This document shows positions 18,098-26,002 of a stretch of DNA of 64,000 nt, piece by piece. The stretch is from Streptomyces stelliscabiei (GTDB lineage: Bacteria > Actinomycetota > Actinomycetes > Streptomycetales > Streptomycetaceae): NCBI RefSeq assembly GCF_014873495.1, contig NZ_JADBGF010000001.1:1054001-1118000 (forward strand), written 5' to 3'. Both the position numbers and the translations under genes were made by a program. Positions within the stretch are counted from its first letter, which is position 1, and each line of letters begins with the position of its first letter. The notes under the pieces were generated by a model. It saw nothing but the letters and a program-made list of their open reading frames with translations, made no database searches and was not told where the DNA came from.

Positions 18098-18898
18098 CTA
18101 CGCCCGCTTGTAGACAGGGGGCCGCTTCTCGGCGAAGGCACGGGCACCTTCCTTCGCGTCGGCCGTGTCGAAGACGGGCCACCCCCGTTTCAGCTCGGCG
18201 GCCAGCCCCTCCGCCTCGGTCATCTCGGCCGTCTCGTACACGGACGCCTTCACCGCCTCCACGGCCAGCGGCCCGCACGCGTTGATCCGCTCGGCGATCT
18301 CCAGGGCCTTGGCCAGGGCCGTGCCGTCGGGCACGACATGCCCGATCAGCCCGATCCCGGCGGCCTCGCGCGCGCTGTACGGCCGCCCGGTGAGCAGCAT
18401 CTCCAGCGCGTGCGTGCGCGGGATCTGCCGCTGGAGACGGACCGTGGAGCCGCCGATCGGGAAGAGCCCGCGCCTGACCTCGAAGAGGCCGAACGTCGCC
18501 GACTCGCCCGCGACCCGGATGTCGGTGCCCTGGAGGATCTCCGTGCCGCCGGCGACGCAGTGTCCCTCGACGGCGGCGATCACCGGCTTGCGCGGCCGGT
18601 GGTGACGGAGCATGGCCTTCCAGTGCAGGTCGGGGTCGGCCTTGAGCCGGTCCCGGTACTGCTGCCCCTCCATCCCCTTGCCCGCGAGGGCCTTGAGGTC
18701 CATCCCGGCGCAGAATGCGCCGCCCGCTCCCGTGAGGACGATCGAGCGGACCTCCTCGTCCTCGTCGGCCTGGACCCAGCCGTCGTACAGGCCGACGAGC
18801 ATCGGCAGCGAGAGCGCGTTCTTGGCTTCGGGCCTGTTGAGCGTGAGCACCAGTGTGCCGCCTTCGCGCCGCACGGTGAGGTGTTCGGTGCCGCCCAT
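18098..18898 (-). CDS. enoyl-CoA hydratase/isomerase (crotonase)
   Basis: A 266-residue crotonase-family enzyme starting at ATG 18898. The oxyanion-hole segments are AFCAGMDLKALAG and IAAVEGHCVAGGTEILQGTDIRVAGESATFGLFEVRRGLFP; the Glu of the EVRRGLFP region corresponds to one catalytic Glu. It would hydrate or isomerise an unsaturated CoA ester. It is the first gene of the leftward set, 139 bases before the DUF35 gene. Its promoter lies in the divergent region shared with the acyl-CoA synthetase at 19066, which carries a palindrome at 18964-18980. Confidence 0.9.
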   Translation of the reverse strand: MGGTEHLTVRREGGTLVLTLNRPEAKNALSLPMLVGLYDGWVQADEDEEVRSIVLTGAGGAFCAGMDLKALAGKGMEGQQYRDRLKADPDLHWKAMLRHHRPRKPVIAAVEGHCVAGGTEILQGTDIRVAGESATFGLFEVRRGLFPIGGSTVRLQRQIPRTHALEMLLTGRPYSAREAAGIGLIGHVVPDGTALAKALEIAERINACGPLAVEAVKASVYETAEMTEAEGLAAELKRGWPVFDTADAKEGARAFAEKRPPVYKRA

Positions 18899-18963
18899 CG
18901 GGGTTCTCCCTCCACAGGAAACGAGAACAGGTTGCAGGAGACGGGGCGGCACTTCAAGAGGTT

Positions 18964-18980
18964 TCTGACAGACAGTCAGA
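18964..18980. promoter_or_regulatory. 17-bp palindromic operator TCTGAC-N5-GTCAGA
   Basis: TCTGAC (18964-18969) and GTCAGA (18975-18980) are exact inverted arms with a 5-base spacer. The site lies between the divergent enoyl-CoA hydratase and acyl-CoA synthetase genes. A closely similar site occurs at 28826-28842 before the nitronate monooxygenase gene. The size and symmetry suit a TetR-family repressor; the regulator itself is not in the window. Confidence 0.65.
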
Positions 18981-19065
18981 TTTCTGTGCGGGGACTCTTC
19001 ACAGTTGTGCCGCCCTTTGCTCTGATGACCGGCAACCGAGGGGCAGCGAGGTCAGGAGGAGCGCG

Positions 19066-20685
19066 GTGGAGTACAACCTTGCCGACCTGTTCGAGTCGGT
19101 GGTCGACGTGGTTCCGGGCCGGGCGGCGCTCGCGTATCTCGACATCCCCGGCACGGGCGCGGAACACCGGCTCACCTACGCGGAACTGGACGCGGCGGCC
19201 AACCGGGTCGGACACCATCTGCTCGACAGCGGGATACGGCCCGGCGAGCACGTGGGGCTGCACCTGTACAACGGCATCGAGTACCTGCAGACCGCGCTCG
19301 GGTGCCTGAAGGCCCGGATCGTGCCGGTCAACGTCAACTACCGATATGTCGAAGAGGAGTTGGTCTACCTCTATCGGGACGCGGATCTGGCCGGTCTGGT
19401 CTTCGACACGGAGTTCACGGGGCGGGTGGCGGCCACGCTGCCGCGCACGGAGAAGCTGCGGCACCTGGTGCGGGTGGGGACCCCCGCGCCGGACGCGCCC
19501 CCGCTCGACGCGGTCGACTTCACCGAGGCGGTGGCTGCCGCGTCCGCCGAGCGGGGCTTCCCCGCGCGCTCGGGCGACGACCAGTTCATCATCTACACCG
19601 GCGGCACCACCGGCATGCCCAAGGGCGTGATGTGGCGTCAGGAGGACCTGTTCTTCTCGGGGTTGGGCGGGGGCGCCCCTACCGGGGAGCCGGTGAAGTC
19701 GCCGGAGGAGCTGGCCGAGCGCGTCGCGGCCGGCGGCGAGGGGATCACGTTCTTCCCCACGGCCCCGCTGATGCACGGCACCTCCACCCTCACCGCGTTC
19801 ATCGGGTTCAACTTCGGCCAACGGGTGGTGATCCACCGCAAGTTCGTGCCCGAGGAGGCCCTGCGGACGATCGAGAAGGAGAAGGTCACCAGTGTGTCGC
19901 TGGTCGGCGACGCCATGCTGCGCCCGCTCATCGACGCGCTCGACGGCCCGATGCGGGGCACGGACTGCTCCTCCCTGTTCAGCGTGTCGTCGTCCGGGGC
20001 GATCATGTCGGAGACCGTCCGGCAGCAGTTCCAGGCCCTGGTGCCGAACGCGATGGTGCTGAACAACTTCGGGTCGTCGGAGTCCGGTTTCAACGGCACG
20101 GCGACGGCGGACTCGGGTGCGGGCGACGGGTTCCGGATACGGGTCCACTCCCGGACACAGGTCGTGGATCCGGCGACGTACGAACCCGTGCCGGTCGGCG
20201 TGCCGGGCCGGGTCGCCCAGCGCGGCCATGTCCCCCTCGGCTACTACAACGACCCGCGGAAGACCGCCGAGACCTTCTTCGAGCGGGACGGCGAGCGCTG
20301 GGTGCTCCTCGGCGACATGGCGACCGTCGACGAGGAGGGCGTCGTCACGGTCCTCGGCCGGGGCTCCCAGTGCATCAACACCGGTGGCGAGAAGGTGTAC
20401 CCGGAGGAGGTCGAGCAGGCCCTGAAAGCCCACCCCGACGTGTACGACGCGCTGGTGGCCGGGGTGCCGGACGCCCGCTGGGGCAACCACGTCGCCGCCG
20501 TCGTCCAGCTGCGCGAGGGCGCGGACCTGCCGTCCCTCCAGGACATCCAGAGCCACTGCCGCGCCCGCCTCGCCGGCTACAAGATCCCCCGCCAGCTGGT
20601 CCTCACCGACACGATCCAGCGCTCCCCCAGCGGCAAGGCGGACTACCGCTGGGCGCGGTCGGTGGCGGTGGCGGCCGACGGGTGA
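19066..20685 (+). CDS. acyl-CoA synthetase (FadD-like, FadD19 type)
   Basis: A 539-residue AMP-forming ligase. GTG 19066 is preceded by AGGAGG at 19054-19059. Motifs are the P-loop IIYTGGTTGMPKGVMW (about residue 174), the NNFGSSESG substrate-pocket region, GDMATVDEEGVVTVLGRGSQCINTGGEKVYPEEVE and the C-terminal catalytic Lys in SPSGKADYRWA. The GGTTG (rather than SGTTG) P-loop and overall sequence resemble mycobacterial FadD19/FadD17-like synthetases that activate steroid side-chain acids. It activates a carboxylic acid to its CoA ester and is divergent from the hydratase/DUF35/thiolase operon, with a shared operator. Confidence 0.88.
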   Translation: MEYNLADLFESVVDVVPGRAALAYLDIPGTGAEHRLTYAELDAAANRVGHHLLDSGIRPGEHVGLHLYNGIEYLQTALGCLKARIVPVNVNYRYVEEELVYLYRDADLAGLVFDTEFTGRVAATLPRTEKLRHLVRVGTPAPDAPPLDAVDFTEAVAAASAERGFPARSGDDQFIIYTGGTTGMPKGVMWRQEDLFFSGLGGGAPTGEPVKSPEELAERVAAGGEGITFFPTAPLMHGTSTLTAFIGFNFGQRVVIHRKFVPEEALRTIEKEKVTSVSLVGDAMLRPLIDALDGPMRGTDCSSLFSVSSSGAIMSETVRQQFQALVPNAMVLNNFGSSESGFNGTATADSGAGDGFRIRVHSRTQVVDPATYEPVPVGVPGRVAQRGHVPLGYYNDPRKTAETFFERDGERWVLLGDMATVDEEGVVTVLGRGSQCINTGGEKVYPEEVEQALKAHPDVYDALVAGVPDARWGNHVAAVVQLREGADLPSLQDIQSHCRARLAGYKIPRQLVLTDTIQRSPSGKADYRWARSVAVAADG

Positions 20686-20706
20686 GCCACCCCCCCCGGG
20701 GTCCCG

Positions 20707-21546
20707 TCAGCGGCCGGTGAGAAACGCCTCCACCTCCCTGACGAACCACCGCGGGTCGTCCAGCCACGGGAAGTGGCCGCCGCCCGGCTGGACCGCGAAC
20801 CGCGCGTCCGGGAAGAAGGCGGCCGCGCGGTGGGCGAGTTCGGGCGTGGGGCCGGTGTCGAGTTCGCCCGCGTACATGAGGACCGGCGCCCGCAGCGCGG
20901 CGAGGGCGGCTCGGGTGACGGGCGGGTCGTAGGCGCCCTCGGAGCCGTAGACGGCGGACGCCTCGTCGTTCGTCTGGTCCTCGTCGGCAGCCATGTGGGC
21001 GCGGGCGGTGTCGTCCCAGCGGCCGTAGAACAGCGGCATCATGGCGTCGTCGAAGGGGCCGCGGCCGGTCCAGGCGGCCTCGAAGGCCGCGTACGCCTCG
21101 GCGAACCACGGTTCGCCCACGCGCAGGCGGGCGGCGGCGAGGCGGTCCTCGACGGTCACCGGCAGGCCCACCGCCCAGGGGGTGGCGGTGATCAGCGCCA
21201 GACGGGAGACGCGCTCGGGGTGGCGGGCCGCGTAGAGCGTGGCCAGGTTGCCGCCGGCCGAGTGGGCGAGCAGGTCCACGCGGTCCAGGCCCAGGTGGGC
21301 GCGGAGTGCCTCCACGTCGTCGACCTGGCGGTCGCAGCGGTAGGTCGCGGGATCGGCGGGGACGGCCGAGTCGCCCGTGCCGCGCAGGTCGAGCAGGACC
21401 AGGCGCCGGTGGGCCGTCAGACCGCCGAGGTCGCCCAGGTAGGCGGAGGCGCGCATCGCTCCGCCGGGGAGGACGATCAACGGGTCGCCCTCGCCGCGCA
21501 GGTGGTAGGCGAGTGCGGTTCCGTCGGGTGCGGTGAAGGTCGGCAT
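20707..21546 (-). CDS. alpha/beta-hydrolase
   Basis: A 279-residue cytoplasmic hydrolase starting at ATG 21546. It has the oxyanion start VLPGGAMRASAYLG, the nucleophile elbow LLAHSAGGNL with catalytic Ser, a late Asp in MYAGELDTGPTPE and the catalytic His in GGGHFPWLDDP. Twelve extra in-frame residues upstream are rejected. It lies 61 bases downstream of the acyl-CoA synthetase at 21608 on the same strand, so the two are probably one operon. It could be an ester or thioester hydrolase in the CoA pathway; no more precise function is supported. Confidence 0.85.
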   Translation of the reverse strand: MPTFTAPDGTALAYHLRGEGDPLIVLPGGAMRASAYLGDLGGLTAHRRLVLLDLRGTGDSAVPADPATYRCDRQVDDVEALRAHLGLDRVDLLAHSAGGNLATLYAARHPERVSRLALITATPWAVGLPVTVEDRLAAARLRVGEPWFAEAYAAFEAAWTGRGPFDDAMMPLFYGRWDDTARAHMAADEDQTNDEASAVYGSEGAYDPPVTRAALAALRAPVLMYAGELDTGPTPELAHRAAAFFPDARFAVQPGGGHFPWLDDPRWFVREVEAFLTGR

Positions 21547-21607
21547 GGTTCGATCTTCGGGGGCGGGCGGTGTGCGCCGCAACGGGGTTCACGGCGCCAC
21601 CGGGCAC

Positions 21608-23107
21608 TCAGGTCCGCGTGAGGCGGTCCCGCAGCTCCCGTTTGAGGATCTTGCCGCTCGCGTTGCGCGGCAGCGCGTCCACGAAGTGGATCGACTTGGG
21701 TGCCTTGAAGTGCGGGAGCTTCTCGCGGGCGTGGGCGAGGAGTTCGTCCTCCGTGACCTCTTCCCGGCGTACGACGACCGCCGTGACGGCCTCGATCCAG
21801 TGGTCGTCGGGCAGGCCGACCACCGCGACCTCGGCGACCGCCTCGTGGGTGTAGAGCGCGTCCTCGACCTGGCGGGAGGCGATGAGGACGCCGCCGGAGT
21901 TGATGACGTCCTTCACGCGGTCGACGACGGTGAAGAAGCCGTGGGCGTCGCGCACGGCGAGGTCCCCCGAGTGGAACCAGCCGTCGCGGAACGCCTCGGC
22001 GGTCTCCTCCGGCTTCTCCCAGTAGCCCTCGCAGAGCTGCTGCGACTGGTAGACGATCTCGCCGGGCGTGCCGTCGGGCACCTCCTCGCCGTCCTCGTCG
22101 ACGACCTTCGCCTCCACGAACATCACGGGACGCCCGCAGGAGTCCATGCGGCCCTTGTGCTCGTGCGGTCCGAGAACCATCGCCAGCGGGCCGATCTCGC
22201 TCTGCCCGAAGCAGTTGTGGAAGGCCAGCTCGGGCAACCGCTCCCGGAGCCGTTCCAGGACGGGCACCGGCATGATCGACGCCCCGTAGTACGCCTTGCG
22301 CAGGCCGCCGAGGTCACGCGTGTCGAAGTCGGGGCGGCCCGCGAGGGCGATCCACACGGTGGGCGGGGCGAAGAAGCTGTCGGCGCGGCCCTCTTCCACG
22401 AGGTCGAGGATCCGGTCGCCGTCGGGGGCGTCGAGGATCGTGTTCGTGGCGCCGACCGCGAGGTACGGCACCAGGAAGACGTGCATCTGGGCGGAGTGGT
22501 ACAGCGGCAGGGAGTGCACGGGCAGGTCGCCCGCCTGGAGGTCGAGGGCGGCGATCGCGCTGAGGTACTCGTGGACCAGCGCGCGGTGCGTCATCATCGC
22601 GCCCTTGGGAAGCGCGGTCGTGCCCGAGGTGTACAGGAGCTGGACGAGGTCCTCGGCCCGGGGCTCCTCGCCGTCGTACGGCTCGGTGCCGGCGAGTCGT
22701 ACGAGGAGCGAGTCGTCCGCGTCGCGCAGGGGCAGGGCGCGGGTGCCCTCGGGGAGGTTGCCGGCCAGGTCGGGATCGGTGAGGACGAGGGTGCTGCCGG
22801 ACTGGTCGAGGAGGTAGGCGAGGTCGTCGCCGGTGAGGTTCTGGTTGACGGGGACGTGCACCAGGCCGGCGCGCGCGGCGGCCAGGAAGGCGATGAGATA
22901 GGCGTCGGAGTTGTGGCCGTAGGCGGCGACCCGGTCACCGGGCCGCAGTCCGGTGTCGCGCAGGGCGCGGGCCGCGCGGGAGACCGCGTCGTCCAGTTCG
23001 GCGTAGGTCCACGACCGTTCGCCGTAGTGGATCGCGACGCGGGCGGGAACGCGCCGGGCGCTGCGGCGCAGCGTCCCGTCGACCGTCACACTGCGGCCTG
23101 CCGTCAT
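21608..23107 (-). CDS. long-chain-fatty-acid CoA ligase family enzyme
   Basis: A 499-residue AMP-binding ligase starting at ATG 23107. P-loop LLYTSGTTALPKGAMMTH, A4/A5 region FHNCFGQSEIGP, hinge FHSGDLAVRDAHGFFTVVDRVKDVI and the terminal catalytic Lys in RNASGKILKREL are all present. It would activate a medium or long carboxylic acid with CoA. It is the second of three synthetases in 9 kb. Operon with the alpha/beta-hydrolase downstream. The upstream region to the acylase gene (23108-23339) has no copy of the TCTGA palindrome, so it may be under another control. Confidence 0.88.
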   Translation of the reverse strand: MTAGRSVTVDGTLRRSARRVPARVAIHYGERSWTYAELDDAVSRAARALRDTGLRPGDRVAAYGHNSDAYLIAFLAAARAGLVHVPVNQNLTGDDLAYLLDQSGSTLVLTDPDLAGNLPEGTRALPLRDADDSLLVRLAGTEPYDGEEPRAEDLVQLLYTSGTTALPKGAMMTHRALVHEYLSAIAALDLQAGDLPVHSLPLYHSAQMHVFLVPYLAVGATNTILDAPDGDRILDLVEEGRADSFFAPPTVWIALAGRPDFDTRDLGGLRKAYYGASIMPVPVLERLRERLPELAFHNCFGQSEIGPLAMVLGPHEHKGRMDSCGRPVMFVEAKVVDEDGEEVPDGTPGEIVYQSQQLCEGYWEKPEETAEAFRDGWFHSGDLAVRDAHGFFTVVDRVKDVINSGGVLIASRQVEDALYTHEAVAEVAVVGLPDDHWIEAVTAVVVRREEVTEDELLAHAREKLPHFKAPKSIHFVDALPRNASGKILKRELRDRLTRT

Positions 23108-23339
23108 GTTTCCCGCTCCTTCGTCCACGTTTCCGACGCCCGATCCTCGTTCCGTCCCACGAGCGAGGTCAAGCGCGCCACCCTCGCGGCCGGAATCCGG
23201 CACACATGGCGAGAAGTGGCTCAACTCCGGCCGCCGGACGACGAGTCACCTTGAGGGAGGATCCCGCACCCGTATGGACTACGCAGACACGTGTCGACAT
23301 GCTCAACCATCCTTTCCCTGAACGACGTTGGGAGCCCGT

Positions 23340-25757
23340 ATGCGCACCCGCCTCAGACGGTCGGTGGTCTCGGCCGTCGCCCTGCTCACCGCCTCCGCCG
23401 TCCTGCCCTCGGCCACCGCCGCCGACGACGCGCGAACCGGTGAGCGCCGCACCTCCCACGGCGGTTTGTCCGCCGTGATCCGCTACACCGAGTACGGCGT
23501 ACCGCACATCGTCGCGAAGGACTACGCGAACCTCGGCTTCGGCACCGGCTGGGCGCAGGCCGCCGACCAGGTGTGTGTGCTCGCCGACGGGTTCGTGACC
23601 GTGAGGGGGGAGCGCTCCCGCCACTTCGGGCCCGACGCGGCACCCGACTTCTCGCTCTCCTCCGCCTCCAAGAACCTCACCAGCGACCTGTACTTCCGGG
23701 GCGTCCGGGACGCGGGCACCGTACAGCGGCTGCTGGACCGGCCCGAACCGCTCGGGCCGAGCCGTGCGGCCAAGGACCTGATGCGGGGCTGGGCGGCCGG
23801 CTACAACGCGTGGCTGAAGAAGAACCGGATCACCGACCCGGCCTGCGAGGGCGCCGCCTGGGTGCGGCCGGTCTCCACGCTCGACGTCTTCTCCCGCGCG
23901 TACGCCCTCGCCGTGCTCGGCGGCGAGGGGCGCCTGGTGGACGCCATCACCACCGCGCAGCCGCCGGCCCCCGGCACCACGAACAGGGCCACCGCCCCGG
24001 AGCCCGCGGCCGCCGCCCGCGCCGCGCGCGAACTGTTCGACGCCGCCGACGCGGACATGGGGTCGAACGCCGTCGCCTTCCGCGGTGACACCACGGCGAA
24101 CGGCCGCGGGCTGCTGCTCGGCAACCCGCACTATCCGTGGGTCGGCGGCCGTCGGTTCTGGCAGGCGCAGCAGACCATCCCCGGGGAGCTGAACGTCTCG
24201 GGAGGGTCGCTGCTCGGCACGCCGATCACCCAGATCGGCTTCAACGCGAAGGTCGCGTGGAGCCACACCGTGGCGACCGGCGTCCCCATGAACGTCCATC
24301 AGCTGGCGCTGGACCCTGCCGACCCGACCACGTACCTGGTGGACGGCGCGGCGGAGCGGATGACGAAGCGGACCGTGACCGTCGGCGTCAAGGACGGCTC
24401 CCCGGTCACCCGCACCCAGTGGTGGACCCGCTACGGCCCGGTCGTCACCTCGCTCGGCGCCGACCTCCCGCTCCCCTGGACGGGCGGCACCGCGTACGCG
24501 CTGAACGACCCCAACACGGCGAACATCCGCTTCACCGACACCTCGCTGGGCTTCGCCAAGGCCCGCGGCACGGCGGACGTTCTCGCGTCCCTCGCCCGGC
24601 ACCAGGGCCTGCCCTGGGTGAACACCGTGGCCGCGGACTCCGCCGGACACACCCTGTTCACCCAGTCGCAGACGCTGCCCCGGATCACCGACGACCTGGC
24701 GGCCCGCTGCTCGACACCCCTCGGCAGGGCCACGTATCCCTCGGCGGGCGTCGCGATCCTGGACGGTTCCCGGGCCGACTGCGCGCTCGGCAGTGACGCC
24801 GACGCCGTGCAGCCGGGGATCTTCGGGCCCGCGAGGATGCCGACGCTGAAGGACGCGCCGTACGCGGAGAACTCCAACGACAGCGCGTGGCTGGCCAACG
24901 CGGACCAGCCGCTGACCGGGTACGAGCGGGTCTTCGGCAACCTCGGCACGCAGCGCTCGATGCGCACACGCGGCGCGATCGAGGACGTGGCGGCGATGGC
25001 GGACGAGGGCGGCCTGACCGTACGGGACCTGCAGCGGCAGCAGTTCGCGAACCGGGTGCCCGCGGCCGACCTCGGCGCCCGGGACGCGGCGCGGGCGTGT
25101 GCCGCGCTGCCGGACGGCACGGCGACCACGGGTGACGGCCAGGCGGTCGACGTCTCCGAGGCGTGCCGGGTGCTGCGCGCATGGAACCGGACCGCCGACA
25201 GCGACAGCCGGGGCGCGCTGCTCTTCGACCGGTTCTGGCGACGGCTGAACGCCGTGGTGCCGCGCGCACAGCTGTGGAAGGTGCCGTTCTCGGCTTCGGA
25301 CCCGGTCGGCACCCCGAACACGCTGAACACCGACGCGCCCGGCTTCGGGACGGCCCTCGCGGAGACGGTGACGGAACTGCGGGCGGCCGGCATACCCCTG
25401 GACGCGAAGCTCGGCGACCACCAGTTCGTCGTACGCGACGGTCGACGCATCCCCGTGTCCGGCGGCACGGAGTCGCTGGGCGTGTGGAACAAGATCGAGT
25501 CGTCCTGGCGTCCGGCCGAGGGCGGCTACCCGGAGGTCTCGTCGGGTTCCAGCCATATTCAGGCGGTCGGCTGGGACGGCGGCCGCTGCCCGGTGGCCCG
25601 CACGCTGCTGACGTACTCGCAGTCCTCCAACCCGAACTCGCCCCACCACCTGGATCAGACGCGGCTGTTCTCCGCGGAGAAGTGGGTGACGTCCCGCTTC
25701 TGCGAGAAGGACATCCTGTCCTCGCCGAAGCTGAAGGTGGTCCGTGTGGGCCAATGA
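23340..25757 (+). CDS. secreted Ntn-hydrolase acylase (penicillin/AHL acylase family)
   Basis: An 805-residue exported acylase. The start is ATG 23340 (GGGAG site upstream), giving a signal peptide RTRLRRSVVSAVALLTASAVLPSATAA. The N-terminal alpha-chain region contains RYTEYGVPHIVAKDYANLGFGTGWAQAADQ. The autocatalytic nucleophile is Ser242 in ADMGSNAVAF, which becomes the N-terminal residue of the beta chain. Further family motifs are GLLLGNPHYPW and ITQIGFNAKVAWSHTV. The length is close to that of Streptomyces AhlM and aculeacin-type acylases, which split long acyl amides such as acyl-homoserine lactones, cyclic lipopeptides or penicillins. A strong hairpin with a T-tract follows the stop codon. 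Confidence 0.88.
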   Translation: MRTRLRRSVVSAVALLTASAVLPSATAADDARTGERRTSHGGLSAVIRYTEYGVPHIVAKDYANLGFGTGWAQAADQVCVLADGFVTVRGERSRHFGPDAAPDFSLSSASKNLTSDLYFRGVRDAGTVQRLLDRPEPLGPSRAAKDLMRGWAAGYNAWLKKNRITDPACEGAAWVRPVSTLDVFSRAYALAVLGGEGRLVDAITTAQPPAPGTTNRATAPEPAAAARAARELFDAADADMGSNAVAFRGDTTANGRGLLLGNPHYPWVGGRRFWQAQQTIPGELNVSGGSLLGTPITQIGFNAKVAWSHTVATGVPMNVHQLALDPADPTTYLVDGAAERMTKRTVTVGVKDGSPVTRTQWWTRYGPVVTSLGADLPLPWTGGTAYALNDPNTANIRFTDTSLGFAKARGTADVLASLARHQGLPWVNTVAADSAGHTLFTQSQTLPRITDDLAARCSTPLGRATYPSAGVAILDGSRADCALGSDADAVQPGIFGPARMPTLKDAPYAENSNDSAWLANADQPLTGYERVFGNLGTQRSMRTRGAIEDVAAMADEGGLTVRDLQRQQFANRVPAADLGARDAARACAALPDGTATTGDGQAVDVSEACRVLRAWNRTADSDSRGALLFDRFWRRLNAVVPRAQLWKVPFSASDPVGTPNTLNTDAPGFGTALAETVTELRAAGIPLDAKLGDHQFVVRDGRRIPVSGGTESLGVWNKIESSWRPAEGGYPEVSSGSSHIQAVGWDGGRCPVARTLLTYSQSSNPNSPHHLDQTRLFSAEKWVTSRFCEKDILSSPKLKVVRVGQ

Positions 25758-25768
25758 GCGAAGGGAGG

Positions 25769-25800
25769 TGGTGCCGCCCCGTCCGGGGCGGCACCATTTT
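25769..25800 (+). terminator. hairpin with T-tract (intrinsic terminator)
   Basis: A 12-bp perfect stem (25769-25780 with 25785-25796) and a 4-base loop GTCC are followed directly by TTTT. It sits 11 bases after the acylase stop codon. Confidence 0.9.
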
Positions 25801-25954
25801 CATGGCGGCACCTTTCCGCCGGCATATCACCGCTTTCCCCGAGGAGGCCGCCCGGTGGCGCAGGACCCGTTGCGTCCGTGGACGGATTCGACCGCCAGGA
25901 TCGACACGACGGTGGCGCGCAAACCATGAGGGCCGCGTGCGTATGCCCCGACAA

Positions 25955-25984
25955 CCGTGCGCGGGCCGTGCGGCCCGCGCACGG
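25955..25984. terminator. 13-bp perfect hairpin
   Basis: Arms 25955-25967 and 25972-25984 (CCGTGCGCGGGCC) are exact reverse complements with loop GTGC. It lies just beyond the stop codon (26003) of the leftward acyl-CoA synthetase gene and probably terminates it. Confidence 0.75.
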
Positions 25985-26002
25985 CGCGCGCGACAGCGGT
26001 CC

